DNA of 64,000 bases, taken from the NCBI GenBank assembly GCA_009741485.1, contig CM019215.1:82014111-82078110 (forward strand). The letters are read 5' to 3'. Positions 49,955 to 62,829 of this stretch are shown here, one piece after another; the first letter of the stretch is position 1; every line of letters begins with the position of its first letter. The translations under genes and the position numbers were made by a program. The DNA is from Malurus cyaneus samueli. Lineage: Eukaryota; Chordata; Aves; Passeriformes; Maluridae. The notes under the pieces were generated by a model that saw only the letters and a list, made by a program, of their open reading frames with translations, did no database searches and was not told where the DNA came from.

Positions 49955-50270
49955 GAAAACTGTTAGAGAGGTTTCCAAGGAGAGCAAAGGAGCTCAGGAG
50001 TGTTTGGGACCACCTGTACAAGTGGGACATACACAAGTCAATGGGACTTGGCAGAATGCACCCAAGGCTGCTGGGAGGGCTTGCCAGCATCATTGCAGAG
50101 GCACACTGCAACATCTTTGACAGGTCATGGAGTTCAGGGGAAGTCCCAGCTGACTGGGAAAGGGCAAATATTACACCCATCTACAAAAAGAGGAAAAAAA
50201 AAAAGAGATTTGGGAAATTACAGATGAGTCAACCTCATTTGAGTACCTTGGAAATGATTACAGAGTGTGC
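49955..50270 (+). mobile_element. CR1 LINE fragment, reverse-transcriptase region, sense
   Basis: The frame from 50041 reads MGLGRMHPRLLGGLASIIAE, then FDRSWSSGEVPADWERANIT and PIYKK. This is the usual N-terminal reverse-transcriptase segment of CR1 ORF2 (HPR.L.ELA...SW..GEVP.DW..AN.TPI.KKG). The matching NYRPVSLT part is degraded after an A-rich insertion. Only about 300 bases remain; it is a dead fragment. Confidence 0.85.
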
Positions 50271-50729
50271 CCAACTGGAAGCTGTTTTCAGGCATGAAGA
50301 AGAAGAAGGCAACTGGGAGGAGCCAACACATACCTCAGCTAACTCAGCCTTCTCCCACTGTCACCAGTTTGTTATTTGCCTCATCCATAATTCCACAGAG
50401 ACTTGGGAGAATGACTTTCCTCAGGAAGATCAAGGTCAAAGGAGGCATAAAGGAAAATCTTCAGGTGTCTGGCTGGGATTTGTAACTAACTGGCCAACCC
50501 CACTCAACGGTGGGCCTACTTTTTCCTTTTCCTGCTTGCTAACACACAATATGGGATGTTACTACTTTCTTGCTATTCTTGACATCTTTTGCCAGCTCAG
50601 GCTATGGCTGGTCTTTAACCTTTCCCTCTGCATCTCTGCATGCATGAGCAGTGTTTCTATATTCTGCTTAGGAAGCCTGTTCCCTTTTCCATCATTCTCA
50701 TGTTCCTTTTTTTGCATCTGAGTTCTTTC

Positions 50730-51180
50730 AGTATCTCACAGTTTAACCAGGCTGGTTTCTTGCCGTGTCTGCTCCTTTTCTTGCTTAGGTGGATGGACTG
50801 CTCTTGTGCTCGGAGAATGCTTTCTCTGAAAGTCTCCCAACACTCTTGAACACCTTTGGCTTTCAGGGCAGATTTCTGGGATACCTCCTAACAGTTCCCT
50901 GAGCAAGATGAAATCTGCTCTTATGAAGGTCTGAGGCCTTATTCTGCTACTCACCTTCTTCACATTCCTTAGGGTAATCTTATCAGCACAGCCAAGGCTG
51001 CCACTGCCAGTCTTCAATCATTTGAAGATGATTTTGACTATTCCCATATCAGGTACTCCATAGCAGACACCTACTGCAAGCACTCCCTTGGTGGTAATTC
51101 GTGCAGTTTTGACCCAAAGGAACCCAGCTATCTGTCCTCTTACCCAGGTCTTCAAATCACTCTCTTATGTAGAGTATAAT
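50730..51180 (-). mobile_element. CR1 LINE fragment, endonuclease end, antisense
   Basis: The minus-strand frame 50736-51017 includes SRIRPQTFIRADFILLRELL, then GGIPEI, and ends near RQETSLVKL. This resembles the segment after the endonuclease domain of CR1 ORF2 (FRRADF.LFR.LLG.IPW...). The + strand phrases CCCTGAGCAAGATGAAATC and GAAGGTCTGAGGCC are the reverse complement of that region. Diverged and truncated. The right edge is unsure. Confidence 0.65.
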
Positions 51181-51230
51181 CCCTCTTTGTCTTCCTTTTG
51201 TGTCTTCCCTTAACAGATTGGAAGCTGGTT

Positions 51231-51259
51231 TGTTTTTTTTTGTTTGTTTGTTTGTTTGT
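51231..51259 (+). repeat. (TTTG)n microsatellite next to the assembly gap
   Basis: T-rich start followed by repeated TTTG units directly up to the run of N. The repeat probably continues into the gap and may be why assembly failed there. Confidence 0.9.
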
Positions 51260-51282
51260 NNNNNNNNNNNNNNNNNNNNNNN
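51260..51282. other. Assembly gap of 23 N
   Basis: Twenty-three undetermined bases. The true length may differ. Confidence 0.99.
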
Positions 51283-53190
51283 CTAACATTTTGCCATTTT
51301 GCCTTTGTTGTGCCTTTACCTAGTTATAGGTCGATAAACTTTATCTCATGCTTGAGGATGGGCCTCAAATTTCCCGCCTGTAAGAGCAGAGGGTGAGAGG
51401 CAAGGGCTGGAGCTGATGCAAGGAACAGAGGCTGAAAGAGCTGTGCTCCCTCTTCCCACTGCCCCGTAGAGATGTGGGGAGAAGACAGCAACTTGCTGCT
51501 TCTGGAAGTGGCAGTGTGACCTGCAGTATCCTGGAGGTTTTGTCATTACTGGTGTCCAGTACCAGATGTTATCCGATGAGACTTCAGTCTCCTCTCTCCT
51601 GCAGGAATAGAAGCAGCTGGCAACTGATCCAGGCTTTTCATCAGATGAAATCATGCCTGTGTGTGTCTGTCTCAAAAAAAATCAGTAATACAAAATAAAC
51701 TGAAATTGGCTGTAGGCAGCACATAAGGATGAACCATTTCAAATGTAAAAACCATTTCATCCATATTCCTATTGACCGTCACTAGATTTTAAAGGAAGGC
51801 TATTTATACAAAGTCTCAATTATTTGAAGCACCTTAAATGAATATTTAGAAGGTGTTTTTTCAACATGCAGGCCTGCCATTACAGTTCTCAGTTACACAG
51901 CCTTTATTAATCAGTTTGCTTTTTTATTCTCTCTTTTTTTATCCCGTTCTAACATTCAGTTATCTCCCTTTTAGTGTTCAGTAGGCACCACTAAAGCACA
52001 GTAGTTCTTGCTCCCTGTGGAAAATACAAAACAGTTTCCCCAAGGACATTTGCCTTTTGCATCATTTAAGTTCCTTGTTGGGTTTTTTTGCAAGCTTAAC
52101 TGGTCATAAATGAGCTAGACAACAGATGGTAGAGCTCATGTTATAACACAGAAAATTTTTATTTAACAGGGGTTTCCACTTAAAAATGCAGCTGCCCACT
52201 GGTGCACAGCCAAATTTTCTTCTGAGGACACCCTTTGAATGTACTGGAGAATGAGATGGATGCAAGTAGCTCTAATGATTGTCTCAGCAGGCTGCTCATA
52301 AATGTTTCCTGCAACCCCTGTTCTTTTCATCCTCACCCTATGGATCCAACCTGTCTGCCGGATGGGCAACATTTCAGGGATATGTTAAAAACCTGTCCAC
52401 TTCATTGTCTTCACTCACACAGCACAATCATTGCAAGGGTTTTGTCCCCTTTGTCTGAAGGGATGCTCCAAGTATGACAGAGGCATAACAACTAAATCCA
52501 CTTCAGTGGTTGGGTTTTCTCAGTCTGGCTGGCTTGCTATATTTAAATGTTTTATTTTATCTGCTCTGTAGTAAGGGCTGCAGCTGGTGCTTTGTTGATG
52601 AAAAAGTACTAGAAATCAGTTCAGTATTTTTTGTTCTTCCATAGGTGGTATTGTAAAACACACTCAAGACTTCTGTCTCATTAATAATTTTTAAAAGTCT
52701 TGTAAGACTTGTTTCCTTTTGGATTTTCATGTTTTGGTTACTTTGACAGTAAACACTATTCCATGCCAGCATTTTGTTCCCTCACAGGATAATTGTGTGT
52801 TGCTGAGGGGCAGGATTGCTCTAAATTAAAGATGGACTCTATTTCTAAATAAAATCTCTCACATGGTTTCTTTACTGGATGAACGGGCACAAAAAGCTTT
52901 GCCCTGCTTTATTGTGACCAGAATTTTCCTAGTGCAAGGACTGCAGAGCTGCTGACATGATTCCCTTGGAGTTCATGCAGATACACTAAACAAACCTACT
53001 CACAGCCACAACTTCTTCAGCTTGCATGTGAATAGCAGCAGCTGACCGTGTTTCAAAGAGCAAAGACATGCCTGGATTTCTGTGGTTTATGGGTTTTTCT
53101 TTTTTTCCTTCCCTCGAGTTTTCTTTCCCTGTCCTAAGCTTATCATTCCTTTTTCGGTGTAAACGCAAAGGTCACGGATTTCAGTACGGT
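51283..53190. other. Intergenic, nothing recognised
   Basis: About 1.9 kb of mostly AT-rich sequence with short unrelated open frames. No repeat or gene assigned. Confidence 0.5.
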
Positions 53191-53850
53191 GGGTGACTCA
53201 TTCTCATGTTTGAGCAGTGTGATCAAAATGGAAACTCAGAAGTCCCGGTGCGGTGTGGTGTGTGTTCCATGCCGCCAGCGTGCACCAAGAATGCCTTGGT
53301 GGGTGCCGGCTCTCCTGAACACAGTGCACGCGAGAGCAGAGGAAATGCTTTGAACCTGCCAGCGCCGCGTAGAGAAATGAGCAGATGGCTCCTTGCTGTC
53401 GGGTGGTGCGTGTAACCCCTTCAGCAGCCCTGTGTGTGTAACTCAGACTGTCCCAGCGCTCCGGGCAGGGCTGCGCTCGCTGTGCCGGTGCCGCCTGTCC
53501 CGCGGGGCCGCGCGGGGGCGCTGCAGGGCAGCCGTGCCCTCACGGGCGGCGGGAGCGGGGCCCAGGGCAGGGGCCGCTTTGCCGCCAGCCCCTCTCTGCC
53601 GTGGCTGCTGCTTCCCCCGGGCTTCTCTCAGCTACGAGCGAGGAGGGCTCGCCTGCTGTCCGGCCAGCCAGCCAGCTGTCCCCGAGCGGCAGCCCTCAGA
53701 TCCCGGCACGCCATCCCCGCTCCCGGTGCCCTCAGCAGTCCTCACCTCGCCTTGCCTCGCCCCCTCCGCCTGCGAGCTGTGTGAAACTGCTGAAGAGCCA
53801 GCCTGAAAGGAGACACGGCGGGACATAAAATACCCTATAACCTAAAATGC
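53190..53850. promoter_or_regulatory. Orphan CpG-rich patch
   Basis: CpG dinucleotides become dense, especially at 53450-53780 (CCCGCGGGGCCGCGCGGGGG and similar), in otherwise CpG-poor surroundings. Open frames of 116 and 137 codons on the + strand are Ala/Arg/Pro-rich, overlap each other in different frames and match no protein I know. ZCCHC2 is the expected next gene, but its known N-terminal features are not seen here. It may be a promoter of a distal first exon or a noncoding RNA. Confidence 0.5.
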
Positions 53851-53858
53851 CCTTTAGG

Positions 53859-54420
53859 TTACACAGCCAGAGAACAGCTTGGCTTGGAAGGGACCTTGCA
53901 GATCATCCAGTTTCAATGCCTCTGCCATGGACAGGGACACCTTCCATTGGACCAGGCTGCTCAGAGCCTCATCCAACCTGGCCTGGAACATTCCCAGAGA
54001 TGGGTCATCCACAGCTTCTCTGAGGAGCCTGTTCCTGTGTCTTACCACCCTCACAGTGAAGAATTTCTTCCTAATATCTAACCTAAACCTACTCTTGATT
54101 TGAATCCATTCTCCCTTGTCCTGTAGCCTTTCTTGTAGGCTTCATTAGGTACTGGAAGGTCCAACTGGGTCACCCCAAAGCCTTCTCTTCTCCAGGCTGA
54201 ATAATCACAATTCTCTCAGTCTTTCCTTATAAGAAAGGTGCTCTAGGCCTCTGGTCATCTTGGTGGCCTTTTCTGGACTCAGTCCAACAGGTCAATGTCC
54301 TTTCCTCCTGCTGGGGACCCCAGAGATGGATGCCCCACTCCAGGAGAGGTCTCACCTGGCTGGTGTGAGGAGACAGAATCACCTCCCTTGACCTGCTGGC
54401 CACACTGCTTTTGAAGACGG
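53859..54420 (-). mobile_element. CR1 LINE fragment, antisense
   Basis: The + strand shows the reverse complement of the CR1 3' end in order: GGCTTGGAAGGGACCTTGC, CATGGACAGGGACACCTTCC, AACCTGGCCTGGAACATTCC, GAAGAATTTCTTCCTAATAT, CTTCTCTTCTCCAGGCTGAA and TCACCTGGCTGGTGTGAGG. It is the best preserved CR1 in the window, about 560 bases, 5'-truncated, and lies immediately right of the orphan CpG patch. Confidence 0.95.
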
Positions 54421-57400
54421 AAACACTGCAGCATCCTGTGGCAACATAGTCCTTCTTCTATGGCTAAATAATTCTTCCCGCTGCCTAACTAGGTCACTGC
54501 TGCCACAGTTCAGGCCAATATTCTTGGTTTTAGGCCACTATTTAGACAGAGAATAAGTGATTTCTGTGCTCTTCAATGACATATTTTAGCCTATGTCTCC
54601 CACTGACCAATCCTTAAGTGAAATGTATAAACATGGTGCCCAAAGCCCACGAGATTGCTGTTACAGAGCTTAACAAAGGTCTATAAATAGGGTGACCGGG
54701 ATTCTTAAAGGAAATGTAAATATGGACACGAAATGGAAAATGTATCTAAATCCCTGAAGCTGCTTTGAAATCCTTAGCCAACGAGGATAAACGGCCACAA
54801 CAAATAACGTTACTGAAATCTGAATGGGAGGAATAATAACTTATGAACAGATGCTGATGGTCTTAAAATGTGATCTTATCAGCTGACAAAGTTGATGGGA
54901 CCTTGGACTCCGTGCACACAATGCACATAATTATGTATTTTACCAAATGGATAAATTCAGGAGCTCAGCAAGCTGGGCTGCAGCCAGCACTGTGTGCTAC
55001 TCACTAACATGCTTTACAAGAACAGACATTCAATTAGAAAACAAAATCTAAAGAGGAAATGATTGGTTTTATTGGTCCTGTGCCAGCTAGAAATTAAACC
55101 TTTGAAGTCAAAGACTGTTTTATACTAGAATTAAAGCTTTCTTAACTGACTCTTGTACTGAGACAAGAGTTGTCTCTATTTGAAATCCTTTCCTAGAAGT
55201 CTTCTCATTTCTGAGCTGCCTTTGAGAATAGAAATTCTGGGAAAAAAAAAATCCCTCTCTTAATAGAGGAAAGGATCCCTTTAAATTTACTATATGTACT
55301 GTATCAAACATTACTATATAGAAGGATTTCTTTTCCTGCTAAGTGTAAACTGGACATACTTTCTTGGAGTAAGAACTGCATTATGCTTAATAAACTCAAC
55401 ACAAGGAAAATGATTCCTTGTATAACTACTACAACCTCTGCAATTTTGAGTCTGAATGATGACACTAAAGATTTTAAAGATGGAACACATTTGTGTGGGC
55501 TTTTTCCCATTTCCATTTCTGTAAAATATAATGTATGGCCAAAATCCAGCTTACATGTGAAGAGCATACATTCAACCTAAGAAGGAAATCATTAATATAA
55601 GACTGTAAATTTATGAACAAGGAACTGCATATTGCAGCCAAAAAAAAAAACCCAACCAAACAAAAAGCATGGAAATGTAACACAGCTACTATAAAAAGTT
55701 ACATTTTAAAGCAAATATTGGCAGCCTAATAATATCCTGATAGTCTTTCATTGCACTAGTAGCTATCACACACCATGTTAAAAAATAGTAGACTATTTGT
55801 GTACAGATTCAAACGCTATCGAAAACAACACAAACTGAATTGTGTTTCCGTATATTAGCTTTTAGCAAAGCCAAAGCATTAGATGGTTGGTTAAAGAGTG
55901 AATGTTGTATTGCAATGCTGATTAGTAATATTACTAGTATGCAGTAAATATATGGTACTCAACTCTAAAGAAAAAGCATTAATTCTGAAATATTTTTTTC
56001 TCTGTTTTCTCCAAATTTGCATGCACACAGATTTAAAGACAAAGGTGCCAGGAAGATTTTCCTGCTGAAAATCTTTTCCAACTACCTAGCTCACCTGAGG
56101 TGAAGCATTGGTGTCCCCGCCATGGAAGGCTGGTGAGCCTTAGAATCTTAGTGGCCAGTCTGGTTGGCTTCTTTGTGTTGAAACCAGTCTCGATAATCCA
56201 TTTCTGCAAAAAGCAGGTCCCATCACACAAAGCCCAGGCTGCTCTTCTGCCTCTGTAGACTAAAGCAGGGCTTTATGTTTCAGGTACCAGCGAAAGACCA
56301 AAGGTGGGTGGTGTTCAAACCACTGTGTATGGCACTATAAAGAAAAGAGCCTAATCTTGAGGGGATAGCCTGACTTCACCCTGTCCTTGAGAGAGAGGTC
56401 GTGCAGAGGGCTTAAACCCTCATGCCAGTAGGGTACTACTTTGTTCACTCAGCTTTGAGTGGACTTAGGTCTTCTTCTGCCTGCCCCCATTCTAGTTTTC
56501 AAGTCAGCTGAGAAAATCTTGGCTTCTTTTCACAAAAACTCTTGCAATAGGCTTAATGGCTACAAAGTAATCATGGCTCTGCTACAGGGGAAAGAATCAA
56601 CGTCACTTTTCAGATTAACAGTGAGAAAGACACGTGTCTGCAAAGAGCAAGACTTGAAGGGTCTCTTTTCCCTTTCAAAAAAGGATGTCTGATTAAAGCA
56701 GCTTATCCCCTCCTAAGGCTGTCAAAGTAACAAAGATATTATGTGCAACTCAGGGCTCCTGGATTCTGCAGTCAGCCCAAACATGACTTTCCCAATGAAT
56801 CATTAGGTGTCCTGCACCTAGAAGCAATGATTGTGTGATTGGCCTGCACCTAAAAAATGGCACATGTGGAGAGAAATGCTCTTGGAAAGGCCTTGCTAGA
56901 TTGAAGCCTGTGTTTTACTTTCTGAGTAGAAGTCATAATGTTTCCTCACCTGATATTTTTGCTCCTCCCCAAGCACCTGCTTTGCTAGCAGCCCTTCTAC
57001 CCCTGCTGCCCACAGCAAGAAACCTGCTCTTGCCAGTCCTCTGCAGCTACCTGCAGTGCCTGCAACATTAACATGGCAATTCAGTAATTCATGGCAACCA
57101 CCTCCAACAGTTTTACAGGGAATAAAGCTCTAAAGATGGGATTGACTTGTCAAAAGGGCACTTCTTCACAGGTAAAAAGCTATTTGGCTTCAGAGAAACT
57201 TCTGTCTTACTTGAGATTGCTCCTCTGTTTTCTATTTAATATACAGGGATGCTCACTGCTTAACATATACACACCCCTGTTTAACATACAGTAATGCACA
57301 AGAATTCTGGTCGATCATGCCCCCAAAGCAATGACTTCTCCTCTGTGCCAAGCTGTGGTGTTGTGACCCTATTCCTCTACTCACCCTCCCATTTCAAACA

Positions 57401-60400
57401 CCCCGCAGCTAACAGTGTCTCAACAGCAGACTGCAGGGGTGAGCTTGCAACACCACTGTTGAAAGGTCCTGGACCCACATTGCCTGCTGAGTGGAAAAAG
57501 TTTACAGTTTTTCTAAAGTTTCAGACAAGGTCACTGTGTTTTCATAAGGTCTTGCTGCTTAGTCCCATTTGCATTTATGCAGAAAGAGATAAATTCTATA
57601 TCAGTTCATTTAGGTGAACTCTTAGGGCTCTGGTTACCCACACAACTTGCAATCCTGCTTGAATCTGATTATGTTTTTGACATTCACGCTTCCTCCGTAG
57701 ATTAAGGTTTTGTAGCTCTGACCTATATTCGCTGAGCCAGCAGCTGCAGCTCTGTTTCATCATACTTGTTACCACTTCTCCGGTGCTGCCATTTAGTTCT
57801 GTAATGAAGTGGAGTGGAGCCTGTGCCCCAGCTCCCAGCTACCAGACCTCATACATCTTGCTATGTGGCCACTTTCATTGAAGTTTCTTTCAGGCTAAGG
57901 TTTCAGCTGGTGAAGGGGGGTGACCAGAGAGCCAGGTCATGCTCCTTCAAGCATCTGCAGTGCAGATACAAAATAGGAAAGGGTATCCAGGCAGTAACCT
58001 TCTCAAATGCTTTCACAGCAATTTCCAGGGATTTTAAATGCGCAGAATATATGAAAGTGTTCCTTTTTGATGTTGTGCACTTCCCATTTTCTAATTTGTA
58101 GAATACCCCCTCTTTTTATAACAAAAGGAAGGAAGGAGAAGCTCTTCATATCTCCAGATCATTTCTCATTCCCTGTGCTTGCTCTCTGGCCCCCTCCTAG
58201 TTTTCTGCCTCCTAAAGAAAACAGTCTTACGCTTTCAGATTACTCTTTAATTGGGAAGGATTCTTACTTGCTGTTTTTTATGAAATTTCTCCAAACCCTT
58301 GTGACACCTTTTCTGAAACCTTTTGACCAGTAAATACACAATATTATACCTCAGTCTGCCCAGTGTTCAGTCATTTCACATGGTTTTAAATTTTTTCCTT
58401 TTTTTCTTTAAAGAAAAAAAACAAAAAACAACTTGCAGCCCGTTCTTTAAGCCTTCTCATATATTGTTAGTATTTTTGATTGCATGTTAAGCAATGGCTT
58501 TCACTGAGCTATGCATTGCCACGTGGATTGCTTTATGAAATTGAGGTAGTTAATTTAGAGCCCTTAAGGTGCTTGAAAATGCTCTCACTACTCCTCCCAC
58601 ATGTATTACTTTACATTTACTGAGACTGAATCTCATTTCTGTTTTAACCAGTCCTCATCTCTGAAGATACATAGTAAAGAAGACAATCTGCTGGGAAAAA
58701 TATGAACTTATGTTAGTTACCAGCTACCCTGATTAATGAGGAAAACATCCTAAGGGAAGCAAAACTCTGTGCAGACTTCTCTCGATCAGCCTGCTGAGGT
58801 GAAAAGGTGGGGACTTTCTGGTTTAGACACTCGGATTTCATATGTAAACACTATTATAAGGCAGCGCCTTTTGTGGTCTGGAATACAGTGTTGCCAGGAT
58901 TAGTGAACGATGCTTTCCAGTTGCAGAACTGGGGCTGGTTGGCTATTGTGACACCCTGATCTTAGCAGTATTTTTAATGAAATGCATCAGATGGAGCAGC
59001 GGTGCGGCCTTCTGTTTGTAAATGTCTGGTAGTTTTCAGTTAAATATGAAATGAAAACTTTGTTCTAGCTATGTAGGGAAAATTTCTGTGCAGGAATAAT
59101 CCTGGTGAAGGACATACAGACAGCACACAGTTCTGGCTTTTCAGGCAAAGAAAAAGCCAAGAAGAAAAAAGTCAGACAGACGTTTTGGGCACAAACCTGT
59201 CTTTCTGGCAGTCTTGGATGGTTCCCTTTCAAATCTGGGAACACCCACTCCTCCTTAGTGTCTGGAGCAAGGAGGTCACTGGGGTGTTTCAAGTGCACTT
59301 TAATGACTTTCTACCGGGAAGACAACCCAGCCTGAAAGCTGCTCACCTTCCAACAGATTAACTAATTATTCTGAAAAGCACTAAAATGATCAGTTAATGA
59401 GAACTGTGCATCATTTTCTCATCTGTTTTGTGGGACTACAGTACATAATATCCCCAATGCATGGTGTCAGGTGTGCCATTAAAGTGTTGGTATTTAGTAT
59501 GTGAGTGTGTTCAGGCTCACAGTGATTCTGCTCTCCACAACCTTTCCATCTCATATATCCCCTGCTTAGGTAGAAATCTGTGGAGGACAGCTAATACTTC
59601 CCAACACCTTTCTTGTTTTTGATGGGGAGAAGTTTGGAGAGGGTGGGGTTGTGGGGGTTGGGATGACTTACCTGTGAAAATAGCTCCAGTGCAAATACTG
59701 GGCAATCCCCTTGAGCATCCTCTGGCCAGTAATCTTGCTGCAAACAGATCTAAAGGGGTAACACACCCAGATACTTACACAGCCTAAGGCCTAAGGGTGT
59801 TGTTCTGCCGTGGCCACCTTTGCCATTCACTGCCCCACAGTGCTGTTGTACCCTCTGCACCTGCCTCTGCTTTACAGGAAAGCTATTTTAGAGCCTGCCA
59901 AATTCAGTTATGTTGATCTATTTCTTATCCCTCTGTCTGTAATAACTAGTTGCCGTAGTTACTTCATGTATCTAAGGCAACCAGATGTTACAGACGGAGG
60001 CACTGAAATAGCATCAACAAGTATGAAAAATAAGTGTTTTAACTTCTTTGCCTGAGTTCAGCCACTTATGGCTCCTTTCCTCTTGGTTCTGTAATTTGCC
60101 ACCTCCTCTGATCAAACCTGCTGGCTTGTTCCAATCTTTCTACACGGCTGGAAGGGAGTGATTCCCCATTCCCATTCCCCTTACCCCAGATGGATGGCCA
60201 TTTGATTGCTTGACTTTCTTATCAAGGACAGATTTCTGGGCTCACAACATGTTGAGAATGCAGCAGTGGGGAGCAAGAGATTTTTTATAGTTAGTGCAGA
60301 GCTGGAAGCAATGACCTGATTTTATTCATTTTGGGAAAAATCTACTCACAGAATAAGGGGGATTTATCTCATTATTGGGTTTCTTTGGAATAAGAAAATA

Positions 60401-61706
60401 CTTGCAAGTCAGTCAACAGGTTTCTGGTTTGTAAGTACTGCTCCATGGAGAACAAGTGACTTCTAGGACATCAACAGTGCTGTGTTCAGGACCAAGTTGA
60501 TCACACTCAAAATACTAAGTGGCTGATCCCTGTTCCTACCTTACTAAGGAGCTCTCTGAGCCAGCAAAGAGAAAAGTAAATAGTTTCTTATATATCATTA
60601 TTTTCCTTTATAAAGTTGCAGCTGCTTCAAGTTGCCCAAGGAGTTGGATGTCTGGAATGAATCTCCCTGCACATGGGGAATTGGAAATACAGCATTGAAA
60701 ATGCAGAAAGTACAAGATGCTGGAAGAAATAAGAATGACAGTGCATGCACATGTTGAAAATCACTGTTCTAGAATAAATGTTCTGTGTGAGTAATATTTA
60801 CAAGCTGATTTCCCGAGCTGATGAGTTGATTTCCTGAGTGTTGTGGCTGTGCACAAGTTACAGAAGTTTTAAAGATCCATGAGCAGGTCATGTCTCCTCT
60901 CCATGGCCTTCCAAAAAGGTCATGAGAGAGATGGAGAGGGACCTGCATGCCAGGCCAGGTAGGAGAGGAAGGAACATGCACTTTGCCACACGATGGCTGG
61001 GGACTGTGTCACCAGACTGCAGTCAGAGGTCTTCCCAGAAACTCTTTTTGGAGCATGTGGTACCCTAAAGAATTTTTCTCCAGCACTGCAGTGCTGAATG
61101 AGTGGCTTTGCTTCTGCTCCCAAGCTTCATGTACAGGCAGGGCTGTTGCTCAGCTGGTGACAGCCATGCCTGAACAAAGAGTACCTGGAGGAAGAGGGTG
61201 GCTCTGTGCCACACAGGCACCCCAGAAAAGAAAGACTCTCCCTTGAAGAGTGCAAGATGGGGGTAGACTGGGTGAGGTTCATTTAGCTCCGAGCTTTGAC
61301 AGCTTTTTGTGTGTCTTAACTAGTCTTGTTTTAAGTACAAAAGACGAAAAACAATCCAGGCTGGAAAAGTTTTGAGTTTCTTTTCAAAATAAATTGTAAT
61401 GGAAAAGGAAGGGTTAAGCAGGTAGATAGCTACTAAGCCAACCAGGGACATATTACAAGGAAAAGTAAAATTAATTCAGTAAGGTGCTGCCTTTATTCCA
61501 TCATGGGTTTCATCTTACAACTGTTGTCTTTTCACTCCCTCATTTTTTCAAGAGCTCCGATTTCCATGTGAGAGCCCAGGGAGGGCTCCTAAGCAATTAA
61601 TTTCGCATGGTAAAAGTACCTTCCTCTCAAGATTGTAAAAGCAGAAATTAGACGTAACACCCTTCTAAGGCACCTTTCTCAGGATGGAAGGAAGCAGGTG
61701 CTTAGT

Positions 61707-61740
61707 GTTACATTAATTTTAAACCCATAATTAATGTAAC
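61707..61740. repeat. Perfect 12-bp inverted repeat (stem-loop)
   Basis: GTTACATTAATT at 61707-61718 and its exact reverse complement AATTAATGTAAC at 61729-61740 are separated by a 10-base loop. The arms are AT-rich and contain ATTAAT, a homeodomain-like core. The function is unknown. Confidence 0.85.
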
Positions 61741-62790
61741 TTGAGTCCTGGACCTCATCCAGTTTAATTCACTGTATTCCTGCAAACGAGACTCCCCTGC
61801 TGATTTTATGTGAATGCAGCAGGCCAGGTCTTCAGCTACTCAGACCTTTCCTTAGGATGTTTGGGGTCCAGGAAATGAGGTGTCAGGGACCTGCCACAGG
61901 AGTTTCTACATGGCCCCTGCAACTGAGGTATGGCTGACACAGCCTGTGCTCCAGCTGCCCATTGGCCATGGAAGGGACGTTGGTGTCCCACAGGTTGTTT
62001 ATGAGAGGGCGCTGGCTTTGGCACCTCTTATTGCTCAATGCCCTAAGATCATCAAAAGTTCTTAGTGAGGTTTTTGCAGCATTTCTTCTTTGTTCTCAAT
62101 CCAGTGGATCCCCTTTGAAGTGCCTAAGTTTGATGGGGTATTTTTCATTTCCCACCCTGCCTTGTGCAGCTGTGCTGGTGGGGCTGCTCCTGCCAGAAAG
62201 GGAGCTACAGCTCTTGGCAGGGAGAAGGAATTGCAAGCACCTTTTATTTTACCTGGTTTGGAGAACTAAAACACCAGGATGAGCACTGAATGAAGCAAGC
62301 TGGACTTCTATCACAAATGGTGTAAGGGATTGCTTTTGTTTGCCGTCTTGGAAGTAAATTAATATCACTGGAAAGTGCTTCATGTTGGAAGATATAAAGC
62401 ACACTGGCACAGTGTGGGCTGAGGTAGGGAAGAGGATGCAACCAAGCCATACCTTGACTAGCTGTTGGTAACCACAGAGCTTTTGAAGTAACTATTAATA
62501 AGCAAAGAGTGGTTTGCACCTTCTGTGTGTGTTTCCTCTGTGGAAGGCTGGGAGGAATTACAAGGGGTACTCTGGAGGAGTCGTACCTGCCAGGAACTGG
62601 CTGTGGTGTTTGGTTCTGGCATTGTGCTACAAGCTCACAGCCTGGTTGTGAAGCCAGTCAGTGTGGGTCAAACCTGCCTCTGGCTTTGCCATAACAGCTA
62701 CCTGATTTAACCCTTGTTTTGTACAGCTGCTCCTTGGCAGAAAATATCTGGGACAGGAGTGGAACTAGAGGAGAATGAGACGACATGAGC

Positions 62791-62829
62791 GGGGAGCAGG
62801 GGCCGGGGGGTGGGGGGGGGGCGGGTGGG
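62791..62829 (+). repeat. G-run cluster, G-quadruplex candidate
   Basis: Six runs of three or more G (4, 4, 6, 10, 3 and 3) separated by one to four bases lie within 39 bases. This meets the usual pattern for an intramolecular G-quadruplex on the + strand. Confidence 0.8.

Noticed and set aside
50041..50721. 226-codon open frame
   Set aside because: Its first part is a degraded CR1 reverse-transcriptase segment and the rest has no coding character, so it is not a gene.
53393..53828. Open frames of 137 and 116 codons on + in the orphan CpG patch
   Set aside because: Overlapping frames with Arg/Ala/Pro-biased composition and no family match; best explained by GC richness.
58560..58690. Resemblance to an old CR1/L3 antisense segment (TTACATTTACTGAGACTGAA, TCTCATTTCTG)
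   Set aside because: The similarity is to remembered consensus phrases only and is short; a profile search would be needed.
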